A DNA stretch of 64,000 bases from Corynebacterium sp. Marseille-P4321 (GTDB lineage: Bacteria; Actinomycetota; Actinomycetes; Mycobacteriales; Mycobacteriaceae): the NCBI RefSeq assembly GCF_903645305.1, contig NZ_CAHJXO010000003.1, positions 310,001 to 374,000 of the forward strand. The letters run 5' to 3'. The notes under the pieces were generated by a model, which saw nothing but the letters and a program-made list of their open reading frames with translations, ran no database searches and had not been told where the DNA came from. How positions within the stretch are numbered: the first letter of the stretch is position 1; each line of letters opens with the position of its first letter. A program made the position numbers and the translations under genes. This document shows, one piece after another, positions 46,153 through 54,938 of the stretch.

Positions 46153-48582
46153 GTGTCCGCACTGAAAAGCCTTGGAAACCTGCTGCTTGCACTGCTCGCG
46201 GCGGGAGTTGCCACCGCGCTGTGTCTCGCCCCCGTCGCAGGTCTTGGCGGGGCCGCAATTGCGCGCGCAGACGAAACCATGCAATCCAACCTCGCCGACC
46301 TCACCCACGGGGAGGTGCCGGGGGTAACCACCGTCACGGACGTTCACGGCAAACCCCTGGCCTGGATTTACAAACAGCGCCGCTACGAGGTGGAAAGCGA
46401 GGACATCTCTCAGTTCGCGAAAGACGCACTCGTATCCACGGAGGACCGCCGTTTCTACGAGCACGAGGGCGTGGACATGCAGGGCTTTGCCCGCGCGCTG
46501 GTGACGAACATCCTCGCGGGCGGGGTGGAACAGGGCGCGTCCACCATCAACCAGCAGTACGTGAAGAACTACCTCTGGCTGATTGAGGCAGACGACGAGG
46601 AGGAGGCCAAAGCCGCCACCGAGCAGTCCATCCCGCGCAAGCTGCGCGAGATGCGCATGGCCTCCGATCTGAACAAGACGCTGGAAAAGGACGAGATCCT
46701 CACCCGTTATTTGAACCTCGTGTCCTTCGGTAACCACGCCTTTGGCATCGAGGCCGCGGCGCGCACCTACTTCGACACCAGCGCCAAGGAGCTCAACCCG
46801 GCGCAGGCCGCGCTCCTGGTCGGGCTACTACAGTCTGTGGAGGGCCTAAACCCCTACACCAACCCGGACGGGGCCGTGCACCGCCGCAACGTGGTACTGA
46901 ACAACATGGCGGCAGAGGGCTACATCCCGCAGACGGAAGCCGACCGGTGGGCGGGCGCCCCGCTGGGTATTTTGGACAAACCGAAGACGCTTCCGGAGGG
47001 CTGCATCACCGCCGGCGACGCGGGCTTTATGTGCGACTACGCCCTGGAATACCTCGCCTCGAAGGGTCTGCCGCAGGAGGAGATCGAGCGCGGCTCCTAC
47101 ACCATCACCACCACCCTGGACCCGCAGGTGCAGGAGGTGGCCGTGAATGCGGTGCGCGGCAACGTCAGCCCGTACACCAACGGCGTGGCGGGCGTGATGA
47201 ATGTGATCAAGCCGGGCCAGGATTCGCGCGACATCCAGGCCATGGCGTCCTCGCGCTACTACGGCCTGGACCTGGAGCAGAGCCAGACGATCATGCCGCA
47301 GCCGACATCGCTGGTGGGCAACGGCGCGGGCTCCGTGTTCAAGATCTTCACCGCCGCGGTGGCGCTGGACCAGGGCTACGGCCTGGACACCATGCTGGAC
47401 ACCCCGGCGCGCTCCGAGGTGTACGGCATGGGCACCGGCGGCGCGGCCGGCTGCCCGCCCGGCGCGTACTGCGTGGAAAACGCCGGCAGCTACGCCCCGC
47501 GCATGACACTCCAGGACGCACTCGCCCAATCGCCGAACACCACGTTCATCGAGCTGATCCAGCAGACCGGAGTGGCGCCCGTGGTGGACACCGCGGTGCG
47601 TTTGGGCCTGCGCTCCTACCTGGACGAGAACTCCTTCGGCGATGGCCGCTCCATCGCGCAGGCGGCGAAGGAGGAGAACATGGGCGCGTTCACGCTCGGC
47701 CCCACGGCCGTAAACCCCTTGGAGCTTTCTAACGTAGGCGCCACGCTGGTGTCCAACGGGCGCTGGTGCGAGCCGAACCCGATTAAGAGCGTCACCGATG
47801 AGCGCGGCCAGCAGGTGTTCATCGACCGCCCCGCGTGCGAGCAAGCCGTGGACCCGGAGGTCGCCGCAGCACTCGCCGCCGGCATGTCGAAGGACGCGGT
47901 GGACGGCACCGGCGAGGAAGCAGCGAAGCGCCACGGATGGACCTCTCCTGTGGCCGCGAAGACGGGTACCACGGAATCCCACCAGTCCTCCGCCTTCTTA
48001 GGCTTCAACCTGGGCATGGCTGCGGCGACGTACATCTTCAACGACGGCACGCAGACCAGCCCGCTGTGCACCGGCCCGGTGCGCCAGTGCGGCAACGGCG
48101 ACCTCTTCGGCGGCAACGAGGCGGCCGACATCTGGTTCCAGGCGGCCAACGGGGTGCCGGGAGCGGCGGGCGCGGGCCTGCCGGAATCGAGCAAGGTGTA
48201 CCAACAGGGCACGAAGCGCGCGGCCCTCGACGCGGTGGTGGGCATGACCCAGACCGCGGCGAAATCCCAGTTGGAATCCCAGGGATTCACCGTCACCGTG
48301 TCCACCGTCTTCGGCAACGGCGCTCCGGCGGGCACGGTGGTCTCCGCAGTGCCGAGCGACCCGAACCTCTCTGCCGGCTCAGTAATCACGCTGAACATCT
48401 CGGACGGCTCCGGCGCGCGCACATCCACAGCACCGACCACGGGCACCACGCCACCCACGGGCACCTCAGCCCCGAGCTCCCGCCCGCTCCCCGGGCGCGC
48501 CTGGGACCCCCCGATTGACGTCGGCGGCATCGAGCGCTCGCTGGGCGAGGCACGCGACGCCTTGGCGGACGTGTTCAGCTAA
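46153..48582 (+). CDS. pbp1a: Bifunctional class A penicillin-binding protein with PASTA domain
   Basis: 809 aa: N-terminal membrane anchor, GT51 transglycosylase (STEDRRFYEHEGVD, GASTINQQYVKNYL), transpeptidase with SVFK, SPN and KTGT motifs, one PASTA domain (GMTQTAAKSQLESQGFTV) and a Ser/Thr/Pro tail. Builds peptidoglycan at the cell surface. GTG start. Equivalent to PonA2 of mycobacteria by position. Confidence 0.94.
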   Translation: MSALKSLGNLLLALLAAGVATALCLAPVAGLGGAAIARADETMQSNLADLTHGEVPGVTTVTDVHGKPLAWIYKQRRYEVESEDISQFAKDALVSTEDRRFYEHEGVDMQGFARALVTNILAGGVEQGASTINQQYVKNYLWLIEADDEEEAKAATEQSIPRKLREMRMASDLNKTLEKDEILTRYLNLVSFGNHAFGIEAAARTYFDTSAKELNPAQAALLVGLLQSVEGLNPYTNPDGAVHRRNVVLNNMAAEGYIPQTEADRWAGAPLGILDKPKTLPEGCITAGDAGFMCDYALEYLASKGLPQEEIERGSYTITTTLDPQVQEVAVNAVRGNVSPYTNGVAGVMNVIKPGQDSRDIQAMASSRYYGLDLEQSQTIMPQPTSLVGNGAGSVFKIFTAAVALDQGYGLDTMLDTPARSEVYGMGTGGAAGCPPGAYCVENAGSYAPRMTLQDALAQSPNTTFIELIQQTGVAPVVDTAVRLGLRSYLDENSFGDGRSIAQAAKEENMGAFTLGPTAVNPLELSNVGATLVSNGRWCEPNPIKSVTDERGQQVFIDRPACEQAVDPEVAAALAAGMSKDAVDGTGEEAAKRHGWTSPVAAKTGTTESHQSSAFLGFNLGMAAATYIFNDGTQTSPLCTGPVRQCGNGDLFGGNEAADIWFQAANGVPGAAGAGLPESSKVYQQGTKRAALDAVVGMTQTAAKSQLESQGFTVTVSTVFGNGAPAGTVVSAVPSDPNLSAGSVITLNISDGSGARTSTAPTTGTTPPTGTSAPSSRPLPGRAWDPPIDVGGIERSLGEARDALADVFS

Positions 48583-49028
48583 GCCAGCTTCGCCTTCACC
48601 GCGGTGGAGAGGCGCTTGCCGTCGGCGCGGCCCGCGGCCTTCGCGGTCGCGGCCTTCATCACTTTGCCCATGTCGGCCATGGAGGTGGCGTCGGTTTCGG
48701 CGACGGCTTCGTCGATAAGTAATGCAAGCTCCTCGTCGGTGAGCTGCTTCGGCTGGTAGCCAGCCAGGATCTCCGCCTCGCCCAACTCTGCCTGGGCGAG
48801 GTCCTCGCGCCCGTTGGTCTGGTAAATCTCGGCGGATTCGCGGCGCTTCTTCACTTCGCGCGCGATGATCTTCTGAATCTCCTCGTCGTCCACCTCGTGC
48901 TTCGACCCCTCGGTCTCCGCCGTCTGGATCGCGGCGAGCAGCATGCGGATCGTGCCGGTGCGCTCCTTTTCCTTCGCCTTCATGGCTTCTTTGAGGTCTG
49001 CGCGGATCTGGTCTTTCAATGCACTCAT
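48579..49028 (-). CDS. GatB/YqeY domain protein
   Basis: 149 aa: LKDQIRADLKEAMKAKEKERTGTIRMLLAAI is the hallmark N-terminus; ends with MGKVMKAATAKAAGRADGK. Related to the tRNA-binding tail domain of GatB; role unsettled. A one-mismatch copy of the 13-mer lies at 48710. Overlaps the PBP stop by 4 bp. Confidence 0.9.
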   Translation of the reverse strand: MSALKDQIRADLKEAMKAKEKERTGTIRMLLAAIQTAETEGSKHEVDDEEIQKIIAREVKKRRESAEIYQTNGREDLAQAELGEAEILAGYQPKQLTDEELALLIDEAVAETDATSMADMGKVMKAATAKAAGRADGKRLSTAVKAKLA

Positions 49029-49053
49029 GAGTCAACAGCGTACAGTTGGGCGG

Positions 49054-49950
49054 ATGAAGAAGTGGAAGGTTGCGCTCGGCTCCCTTGGGGCATTTAGCTT
49101 ATCGACGCTTGCGTGGGGCAACGCCCAACTCCACAACTTCAACCTCAAAGAGTACGAGCTGCCCCTGCTCGCGCCCGGTGTGCTGCGCGGCCGCGGCGAG
49201 TTCCGCATCCTGCACATCTCAGATCTGCACATGATCCCGGGGCAGCGAAAAAAGGTCGATTTTGTCTCCTCCCTGGATTCCCTCGAGCCCGACTTGGTGG
49301 TGAACACCGGCGACAACCTCTCCGACGAAGCCGCGGTGCCGTGGGTGCTCGACGCGCTCGGGCCGCTGCTGGACCGCCCCGGCGCCTTCGTCTTCGGTAC
49401 CAACGACTACTGGGCGCCGCGGCCGGTAAACCCCATGAAGTACGTGCTCGATGAGAAGCGCGAGCCGTCCTACGTGGACCTGCCGTGGGAGGGCATGCGC
49501 GCCGCCTTCATCGAACGCGGCTGGCGCGACGCCACCCACCAGCGCCTGGAGTTCAAGGCCTCGGACGTACGCCTCGCCCTGGCTGGCGTGGACGACCCGC
49601 ACCACGACCTGGACGACTACTCGGCGGTCGCCGGCGCCCCCAACGCGGACGCCGACCTTTCGGTGGGCCTGCTGCATGCCCCCTACCGGCGTGTGCTCGA
49701 TGCGTTTGAGTCGGACGGCTACCAGCTCGCCCTCGCCGGCCACACCCACGGCGGCCAGATCTGCCTGCCCGGCGAACGCGCCATAGTGACCAACGCCGAC
49801 ATTGACCGCGAGCGCGCCTCCGGCCTGCACCACTACGGCGATATGTGGATGGAGGTGTCGAACGGCCTGGGCACCTCGAAGTACGCGCCGGTGCGACTGT
49901 TCTGCCCGCCGTCCGCCGCCCTGATCCGCGTGACGGAGCGTTCCTCCTAG
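49054..49950 (+). CDS. Calcineurin-like metallophosphoesterase
   Basis: 298 aa. Motifs LHISDLHM, NTGDNLSD, FGTNDYW and LAGHTHGGQICLPG bind the two metals. N-terminal hydrophobic stretch MKKWKVALGSLGAFSLSTLAWG suggests membrane association or export. ATG 49054 is preferred over 49027, which would overlap the divergent yqeY start; TACAGT nearby could be a -10. The dispersed word core (49097) encodes part of the signal region. Confidence 0.9.
   Translation: MKKWKVALGSLGAFSLSTLAWGNAQLHNFNLKEYELPLLAPGVLRGRGEFRILHISDLHMIPGQRKKVDFVSSLDSLEPDLVVNTGDNLSDEAAVPWVLDALGPLLDRPGAFVFGTNDYWAPRPVNPMKYVLDEKREPSYVDLPWEGMRAAFIERGWRDATHQRLEFKASDVRLALAGVDDPHHDLDDYSAVAGAPNADADLSVGLLHAPYRRVLDAFESDGYQLALAGHTHGGQICLPGERAIVTNADIDRERASGLHHYGDMWMEVSNGLGTSKYAPVRLFCPPSAALIRVTERSS
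49248..49263. repeat. A-tract/T-tract element, weak (A6-N6-T4)
   Basis: In the metallophosphoesterase gene, read RKKVDF. Confidence 0.55.
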
Positions 49951-50053
49951 CCGGTTTCCGCGGCCGAATCGGCCACTCACCTGCCGTTTTGGTGGCGGCG
50001 GGGCGCGGGAGTATGGTGTATCGAGTACCGCGGGCAACCGCCTGAGATACCAC

Positions 50054-50130
<77 letters not shown>

Positions 50131-50134
50131 GATG

Positions 50135-50159
50135 AAACCCCAGCTTCGGCTGGGGTTTT
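50135..50159 (+). terminator. Terminator after tRNA-Pro
   Basis: Stem AAACCCCAGC/GCTGGGGTTT with TTCG tetraloop and following T. Confidence 0.88.
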
Positions 50160-50259
50160 CGGCGTTGGAAGCTAGGGTTCGGGTGCTGTGGAGGACCTTT
50201 CGGGTTGCCCCCAATCTAGGACTGAGTTAACGCATCTTTAGAGGTTGTAATCTTGATGC

Positions 50260-50967
50260 GTGCCGAGTCAGAAATTGTTTACACTACCGAGCCGCGTCCC
50301 AGTTTCAACCATCTACTTAGATGAATCAGGTTCTAGAAATTCCTCAGGCGGTTTCTTCGTAGTGGGCTTTATCAAGGTTCGAAACCCACAGGAGCTTGAT
50401 CGCGACGTTCGCCATCTCCGGCAGAAGTACGGCTACCACCAGGAGATTCATTTCGCTGACATCAAGCGAAACAATCTAGAGTTTTACTTTGATTTAGTGG
50501 AGACCGTCGCTCAGGCGGATGTCCGCGTCGGCGGCTCCGTGTACGACGCTACGAAGTCCTTCCACCCGAATAAACCCACTTGGGAGCAGCAGGCAACAAT
50601 GGCCTCTCTTCTCATTCGGGGAAATATTAACCGTGGCGAGTTGGTCAACGTTTTCCTCGACCTTGTACAGACGCCGAAGGGTGAAAGCGCAGCCCAAAAG
50701 GTTAAAGCTGAAGTAAACCGATCTTTGGGGGCAAGATGCGTGGTAGAAGCTTACGACATCGACTCACGAGCAAGTGATTTCGTCCAACTCGCGGACATTG
50801 TTGCTAGCTCAATCGCTTACGAGAGACGGCACGGGACCATGGATGCAGAGCGCAAGAACAGCCCGAAGGCACGTACAGCTGCGCGACTGCGACGCGCTCT
50901 CGAGCTAGACAACTTCGACGATATTCAACAAGGCAAAGTAAACATCGTGACCATTGAACATGCGTAG
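50260..50967 (+). CDS. DUF3800 domain protein
   Basis: 235 aa. N-terminal STIYLDESGSRNSSGGFF carries the acidic DES motif, and the C-terminal region has SDFVQLADIVASSIAYE, both typical of DUF3800, a putative nuclease-like family often found in mobile or defence DNA. Codons are clearly less GC-rich than neighbours, implying transfer. It lies downstream of a tRNA-Pro gene, a common integration site, though no integrase or att repeat is seen. Only about 130 bp separate it from the tRNA terminator. Confidence 0.82.
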   Translation: MPSQKLFTLPSRVPVSTIYLDESGSRNSSGGFFVVGFIKVRNPQELDRDVRHLRQKYGYHQEIHFADIKRNNLEFYFDLVETVAQADVRVGGSVYDATKSFHPNKPTWEQQATMASLLIRGNINRGELVNVFLDLVQTPKGESAAQKVKAEVNRSLGARCVVEAYDIDSRASDFVQLADIVASSIAYERRHGTMDAERKNSPKARTAARLRRALELDNFDDIQQGKVNIVTIEHA

Positions 50968-51109
50968 ATAACCTTGACTTGCCCGCTATCGAGAGTAGAA
51001 TCTGAGTTCCTGACGGAATTGGATCGAGAGATCCACCACCCTGAAGGTCGGCTGGAATTAGCTTTCCAGTACCGGGACGCGCGTTTTGAGATCGCGCTAA
51101 TACACACTT

Positions 51110-51157
51110 GAGCAGTCTCCCGCCCCTTTCAGTGGGATGTGGGGGCTGCTCTTTTTT
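51110..51157 (+). terminator. Terminator after the DUF3800 gene
   Basis: GAGCAG...CTGCTC arms with inner C-rich/G-rich pairing and a run of six T. Confidence 0.7.
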
Positions 51158-51185
51158 GTCGTGTCACCCACATGTCCACCACGTA

Positions 51186-51239
51186 CGCCTATCCACGGTG
51201 GGCGCATTCACGGCGGCACGCCTATTCACGGCGGGCGCA
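51186..51239 (+). repeat. Two 21-bp direct repeats
   Basis: CGCCTATCCACGGTGGGCGCA (51186-51206, shown here as its first 20 bases plus A) recurs with two changes at 51219-51239; a partial third unit, TTCACGGCGGCA, lies between. Non-coding. Confidence 0.75.
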
Positions 51240-51246
51240 CCTAAAA

Positions 51247-51307
51247 CCAGCTACCTACTTCCGGCTATTCGCTATTTACGGGCAAATAGCTGGAAGTAGG
51301 TAGCTGG
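51247..51307. repeat. Large palindrome in the low-GC patch
   Basis: Perfect 16-bp arms CCAGCTACCTACTTCC (51247-51262) and GGAAGTAGGTAGCTGG (51292-51307), extended inward by GCTATT/AATAGC, making a stem of 22 or more pairs. A third GGAAGTAG follows at once. Could be a MITE-like remnant, a structured RNA or a protein-binding site. Confidence 0.7.
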
Positions 51308-51375
51308 AAGTAGTTCGGGCCCCGGGACCGGCCGAATGGTCGCCGCCCTCGCCGCGTGCGCATACCCTGAGCAGT

Positions 51376-51416
51376 AAACCCTGAGACTGAGGCGAAATCG
51401 CCCATTCCCAGGGTTT
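51376..51416. terminator. Nested hairpin at the phosphatase 3' end
   Basis: Outer arms AAACCCTG/CAGGGTTT and inner GGCGA-AA-TCGCC. It could end the leftward phosphatase transcript and anything coming from the DUF3800 side. The T-tract is weak. Confidence 0.5.
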
Positions 51417-51456
51417 GTGTGTGGGAGTCCCCCGCTCCCACCTGCAGATGTTGCTC

Positions 51457-54400
51457 TTAGAGCTTCGCGATCGGGCCGAGGATGTTATCCACCGGGATCG
51501 GGAAGAGGAGTGCGATCAGGGAAAGCAGACCGACGATACCGGCGATTGCCCAGATAGCAATCAAAGCAGGGTTTTTCACAGAGCTGCCCTCACCCTGAGA
51601 GGACTGCGCACCCTGCTTGGTGCCCTCGATTGGCTTCATCTGGTTCTCGAACTTCAGGCCGTGGTTCACAGACTCGAGTCCGAGTGCGTTGTTCACCACG
51701 AAGAAGATGTCCGTCTCATCGATCTGGCCGGTGATGTTGGCCGCGCCCGGGCCGGATGCTGCGATGCGCACCTGCGTACCGGTGTGCTCGTTGTAACCCG
51801 GGGTGCCCGGCTTACGGGTGGACTCCAGCTCAGCCATGTTGGAGTAGTTGATGGTCATGTCGGAGCCGTCGGCGGTACGGACCTTGGAGGTCAGGCCGGA
51901 GGTCTCAGTGTCGTTGTAGGTGATCTGAGTGGCGTGCGCGTGGTCCGCGGTGGCGATGATCAGGGTCTCTTCACCCGTCTTGTTTGCCCAGTCCTGCACA
52001 GCCTTGATGGCCTCGTCGAACTGGCCAACCTCACCGAACATGCCGCACGGGTCAGCGTCGTGGGCAGCCTTGTCCGGGGATGCGGACTCGACCTGGAGCA
52101 GGAAGCCCTTGTCGTTTTGCAGGAGCTCGAGCGCCTTGGTGGTCATTGCAGCCAAGGTCGGGACCTCGGTGGTGAACTTCGGGTTCGCTGCGCACACGTT
52201 CGCATCACCGTTCGCGCCGTCCTTCACCGGCACCAGACGGTCCAGGCGGCGCGGCATGTTGCCCTCCGAGAAGAGGCCGAGGACCGGCTCGTCGGACTTC
52301 TTCAGCGCGTCGAGCTCAGCGGCGTTCTCCACAACCTTGTAACCGTTGTCCTTGGCGTTGTCCAGCACAGACTTGCCAGCGGTCCACGTGTTGCCGTTCT
52401 CGCCCCACTTACCGCCCTGCTTCACCTCGGCGTTGAAGTACTTTGCACCGCCACCGAGGGTGACGTCGGCGCGCAGGTCCACGATCTGCTCGGAAATGGA
52501 GCCCAGTCCGCCGTTTTCGCGCAGCTGCTTGTCCTGCGCCTGCTTGAGGTCCTTACCGCCGGACGGAGCGTAGTCCGCACGGTTCAATGCGTGTGCTGCA
52601 AAGGCAGCCGGGGTTGCGTCCTGCACCTCAGCTGTGGTGACGTTACCGATCTTCTTGCCAGCAGCCTTCGCGATCTCGCCCATGGTGGCGACCGGCTTGC
52701 CGTTGAGGTCCACGCCGATTGCGCCGTCGTACGTCTTGATACCGGAGTTCCAGGCGGTGCCGGAAGCGGCGGAATCGGTCACGTAATCCGGCAGGCCGGT
52801 CTCCTTACGCAAGGAGAACGTGGTCTGGTAACCGGTGTAGTCGAGGTTGTCCAGGCCCTCGAAGCGGCCAGCGGAACCCTTGAGGTAGTTGCGGGCTGCG
52901 GTGATCTCCTGGTCACCGGTGCCGTCCGCGATCATCACAACCACGTTCTTGGCCTTGGAGTTGTCTACACCCTGGCCGGTGGTGCCGAACTGGGCGCAGT
53001 CGCCCACCTTCGGGGCCTCGCCAGCCTTGATCTGGTAGCACAGCTCCTCACCGGACTTGGCCTCGTTGCGGGTAGCGAGGGACTGGATCTTCTTGCCCTT
53101 GTTGATGTCCCATGGCTTCTGGCCGCCCTCAGTGCCTCCATTGAGGCCGAGCGCGTTAGCCATGACGTAGAACGTGTCAGTCTGGTCGATCTGGCCGTTC
53201 ACGTTCTCGGAGCCCGGCCCGAAACCAGCGATGCGCACCTGGGAGCCGGTGTGCTGCATGGAGAACTTCGGGGTGTCGAACGGGTCGCCGTCCTTCTTGG
53301 AAGCGAAGGTGTCGTTGCCGTCCTTGTCCTTCCACGCCACGGTGCCGAAGGAGACGGACATGGCGTTGTCCTGGCCCTCGCGGGAGTCCTTCGCCACCTT
53401 CAGACGCGTCACCGGAGCGACAGACCGCTGGCCGTCCGGCACGATCTCAGCGGTGTGGGCGTGGTCAGCGGTGACCACGACCATCGTGTTGCCGTCCTTC
53501 TTGGCAAAGTCGAGCGCTTCCTTGATCACTTCATCGATCTGCTCGGTCTCGCCGATCATGCCGCAGGCGTCAGCGGCGTGGTCCGCCTTGTCAATGGAGG
53601 CAGACTCGACCTGCAGGAAGAAGCCCTTCTCGGCGTTCTTGTCGTCGAGAAGCTCGATTGCCTTGCGGGTCATCTCGGCAGCCGTCGGCTCGTTGCCGGT
53701 GTCCTGGGCCTTGCACTCATGCGGGTCGAGGGTGCCGCCGTTCTTGGTAGGCACAGTCTGCTCGTAACGACGGGTCATGTTTCCGTCGTTGAACAGGCCG
53801 AGCACCGGCTGATCCTGATTCGCCACCGTGATGGCGTCTAGGCCGGCTTTGTCGTCGACGACCCTGAAGCCCTTGGCAACAGCGTTCTCGCGAACGGTCT
53901 TGCCGGCCTCCCAATCCACGTTGTCCTTTTCCTTCAGGAACGGGTTGCGGTTCTCGCCGCCTTCGACGACAGCGGTGTCGAAGTACCTGCGGCCGCCGCC
54001 GAGGGTGACGTCGGCTCGCGTATCAATGATCTGCTCGGAGATGGAGCCCAGGCCGCCGTTTTCGCGGGCTTCTGCACCCTGCACAACCTTCTTCTCGCCG
54101 GACGGCGCGTAGAAGCCGCGCTGGGAAATGTGCGAACCAAGGGCACCCGGGGTGGCGTCCTGGATCTCGGCGGTGGAGACGTTACCGGTGCGCATGCCGG
54201 CGTTCTTCGCCATCTCGATCAGGTTCTCGTGCGGCTTGCCAGTGATGTCCACCGAAAGCGCGCCGTTGTAGGTCTTCACACCCGCGGCCCAGCCGGTTGC
54301 GGAAGCGGCGGAGTCCGTGACGTACTGACGCTTGCCGTCCTTGCCGATGGCGAAGGTGGTGTACGCGCCGGAAGCCGTCAGATTGTCCAGGCCCTCGAAA

Positions 54401-54705
54401 CGGCCGTTGGCGCCCTTGAGGTAGTTACGAGCGGCCGTGATTTCCTGGTGGCCCATGCCGTCACCCAGGATGAAAATCACGTTGCGGGCCTTGGCGTCGG
54501 TGTTGCCCTGGCCGCCCTTGCCGAACTGGGCGCACTCGCCAGGCTGCGGGGCGCGGACGGTGCCGTCGGGGAGAATGGAAATGCAGGTGTCCTTGCCGTT
54601 GAAGGACTGGAATGGCGCGGTCTGTGCGCCGGCGGTTGGCAGCGCCGTCATCGTCAGCGCGGTTACGCTCACAGCGGCGATAACTGCCTTCGTTGAGAAA
54701 CGCAT
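51457..54705 (-). CDS. Secreted alkaline phosphatase with two tandem PhoA domains
   Basis: 1082 aa. Signal peptide MRFSTKAVIAAVSVTALTMTALPTAGAQ, then two full PhoA domains (about residues 60-550 and 570-1020) and a C-terminal membrane anchor (ALIAIWAIAGIVGLLSLIALLF). Each domain keeps the metal Asp (GDGMG / ADGTG), nucleophile Ser in VTDSAAS, the QVESAS-DKA-H metal motif, TADHAH and the late HTG(S/T)QVRIA histidine, so both look active. A single polypeptide with two PhoA units is unusual; normal PhoA is about 450 aa and dimeric, so the fusion may form an internal dimer. Start at ATG 54705 after AAGGAC. Confidence 0.92.
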   Translation of the reverse strand: MRFSTKAVIAAVSVTALTMTALPTAGAQTAPFQSFNGKDTCISILPDGTVRAPQPGECAQFGKGGQGNTDAKARNVIFILGDGMGHQEITAARNYLKGANGRFEGLDNLTASGAYTTFAIGKDGKRQYVTDSAASATGWAAGVKTYNGALSVDITGKPHENLIEMAKNAGMRTGNVSTAEIQDATPGALGSHISQRGFYAPSGEKKVVQGAEARENGGLGSISEQIIDTRADVTLGGGRRYFDTAVVEGGENRNPFLKEKDNVDWEAGKTVRENAVAKGFRVVDDKAGLDAITVANQDQPVLGLFNDGNMTRRYEQTVPTKNGGTLDPHECKAQDTGNEPTAAEMTRKAIELLDDKNAEKGFFLQVESASIDKADHAADACGMIGETEQIDEVIKEALDFAKKDGNTMVVVTADHAHTAEIVPDGQRSVAPVTRLKVAKDSREGQDNAMSVSFGTVAWKDKDGNDTFASKKDGDPFDTPKFSMQHTGSQVRIAGFGPGSENVNGQIDQTDTFYVMANALGLNGGTEGGQKPWDINKGKKIQSLATRNEAKSGEELCYQIKAGEAPKVGDCAQFGTTGQGVDNSKAKNVVVMIADGTGDQEITAARNYLKGSAGRFEGLDNLDYTGYQTTFSLRKETGLPDYVTDSAASGTAWNSGIKTYDGAIGVDLNGKPVATMGEIAKAAGKKIGNVTTAEVQDATPAAFAAHALNRADYAPSGGKDLKQAQDKQLRENGGLGSISEQIVDLRADVTLGGGAKYFNAEVKQGGKWGENGNTWTAGKSVLDNAKDNGYKVVENAAELDALKKSDEPVLGLFSEGNMPRRLDRLVPVKDGANGDANVCAANPKFTTEVPTLAAMTTKALELLQNDKGFLLQVESASPDKAAHDADPCGMFGEVGQFDEAIKAVQDWANKTGEETLIIATADHAHATQITYNDTETSGLTSKVRTADGSDMTINYSNMAELESTRKPGTPGYNEHTGTQVRIAASGPGAANITGQIDETDIFFVVNNALGLESVNHGLKFENQMKPIEGTKQGAQSSQGEGSSVKNPALIAIWAIAGIVGLLSLIALLFPIPVDNILGPIAKL

Positions 54706-54938
54706 GAACGGTCCTTATCAAAAGAAGGGAGGGCTGTTTTCAGCCAGCTGTGAAGCTACGACCAAATTCTTGCCAGAAAGCGACCCTCAGGTTAATTCTA
54801 GGTTATCGGCAAGTCTACCCTGGTCAGAGCAGTGCAATAAGCTTCCTCTAATAAAAAGGGCAACCAATAACTCACATACGGTGTGGCGGCCGGGCACTAG
54901 AATTTTTAAAAGAACTCGCTTCGCTCTCAGCTCCACCG
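54706..54938. promoter_or_regulatory. AT-rich promoter region of the phosphatase gene
   Basis: Contains direct repeats AGGTTA at 54789 and 54800 (11-bp period, typical of OmpR/PhoB-family sites), a small GGCTG-TTTT-CAGCC hairpin in the leader and a TTCACAGC word on the phosphatase strand. Phosphate control is an inference. Confidence 0.4.

Noticed and set aside
50974-51111. 45-codon frame from TTG after the DUF3800 gene
   Set aside because: No ribosome site and no recognisable family; it may be a degraded partner gene but cannot be supported.
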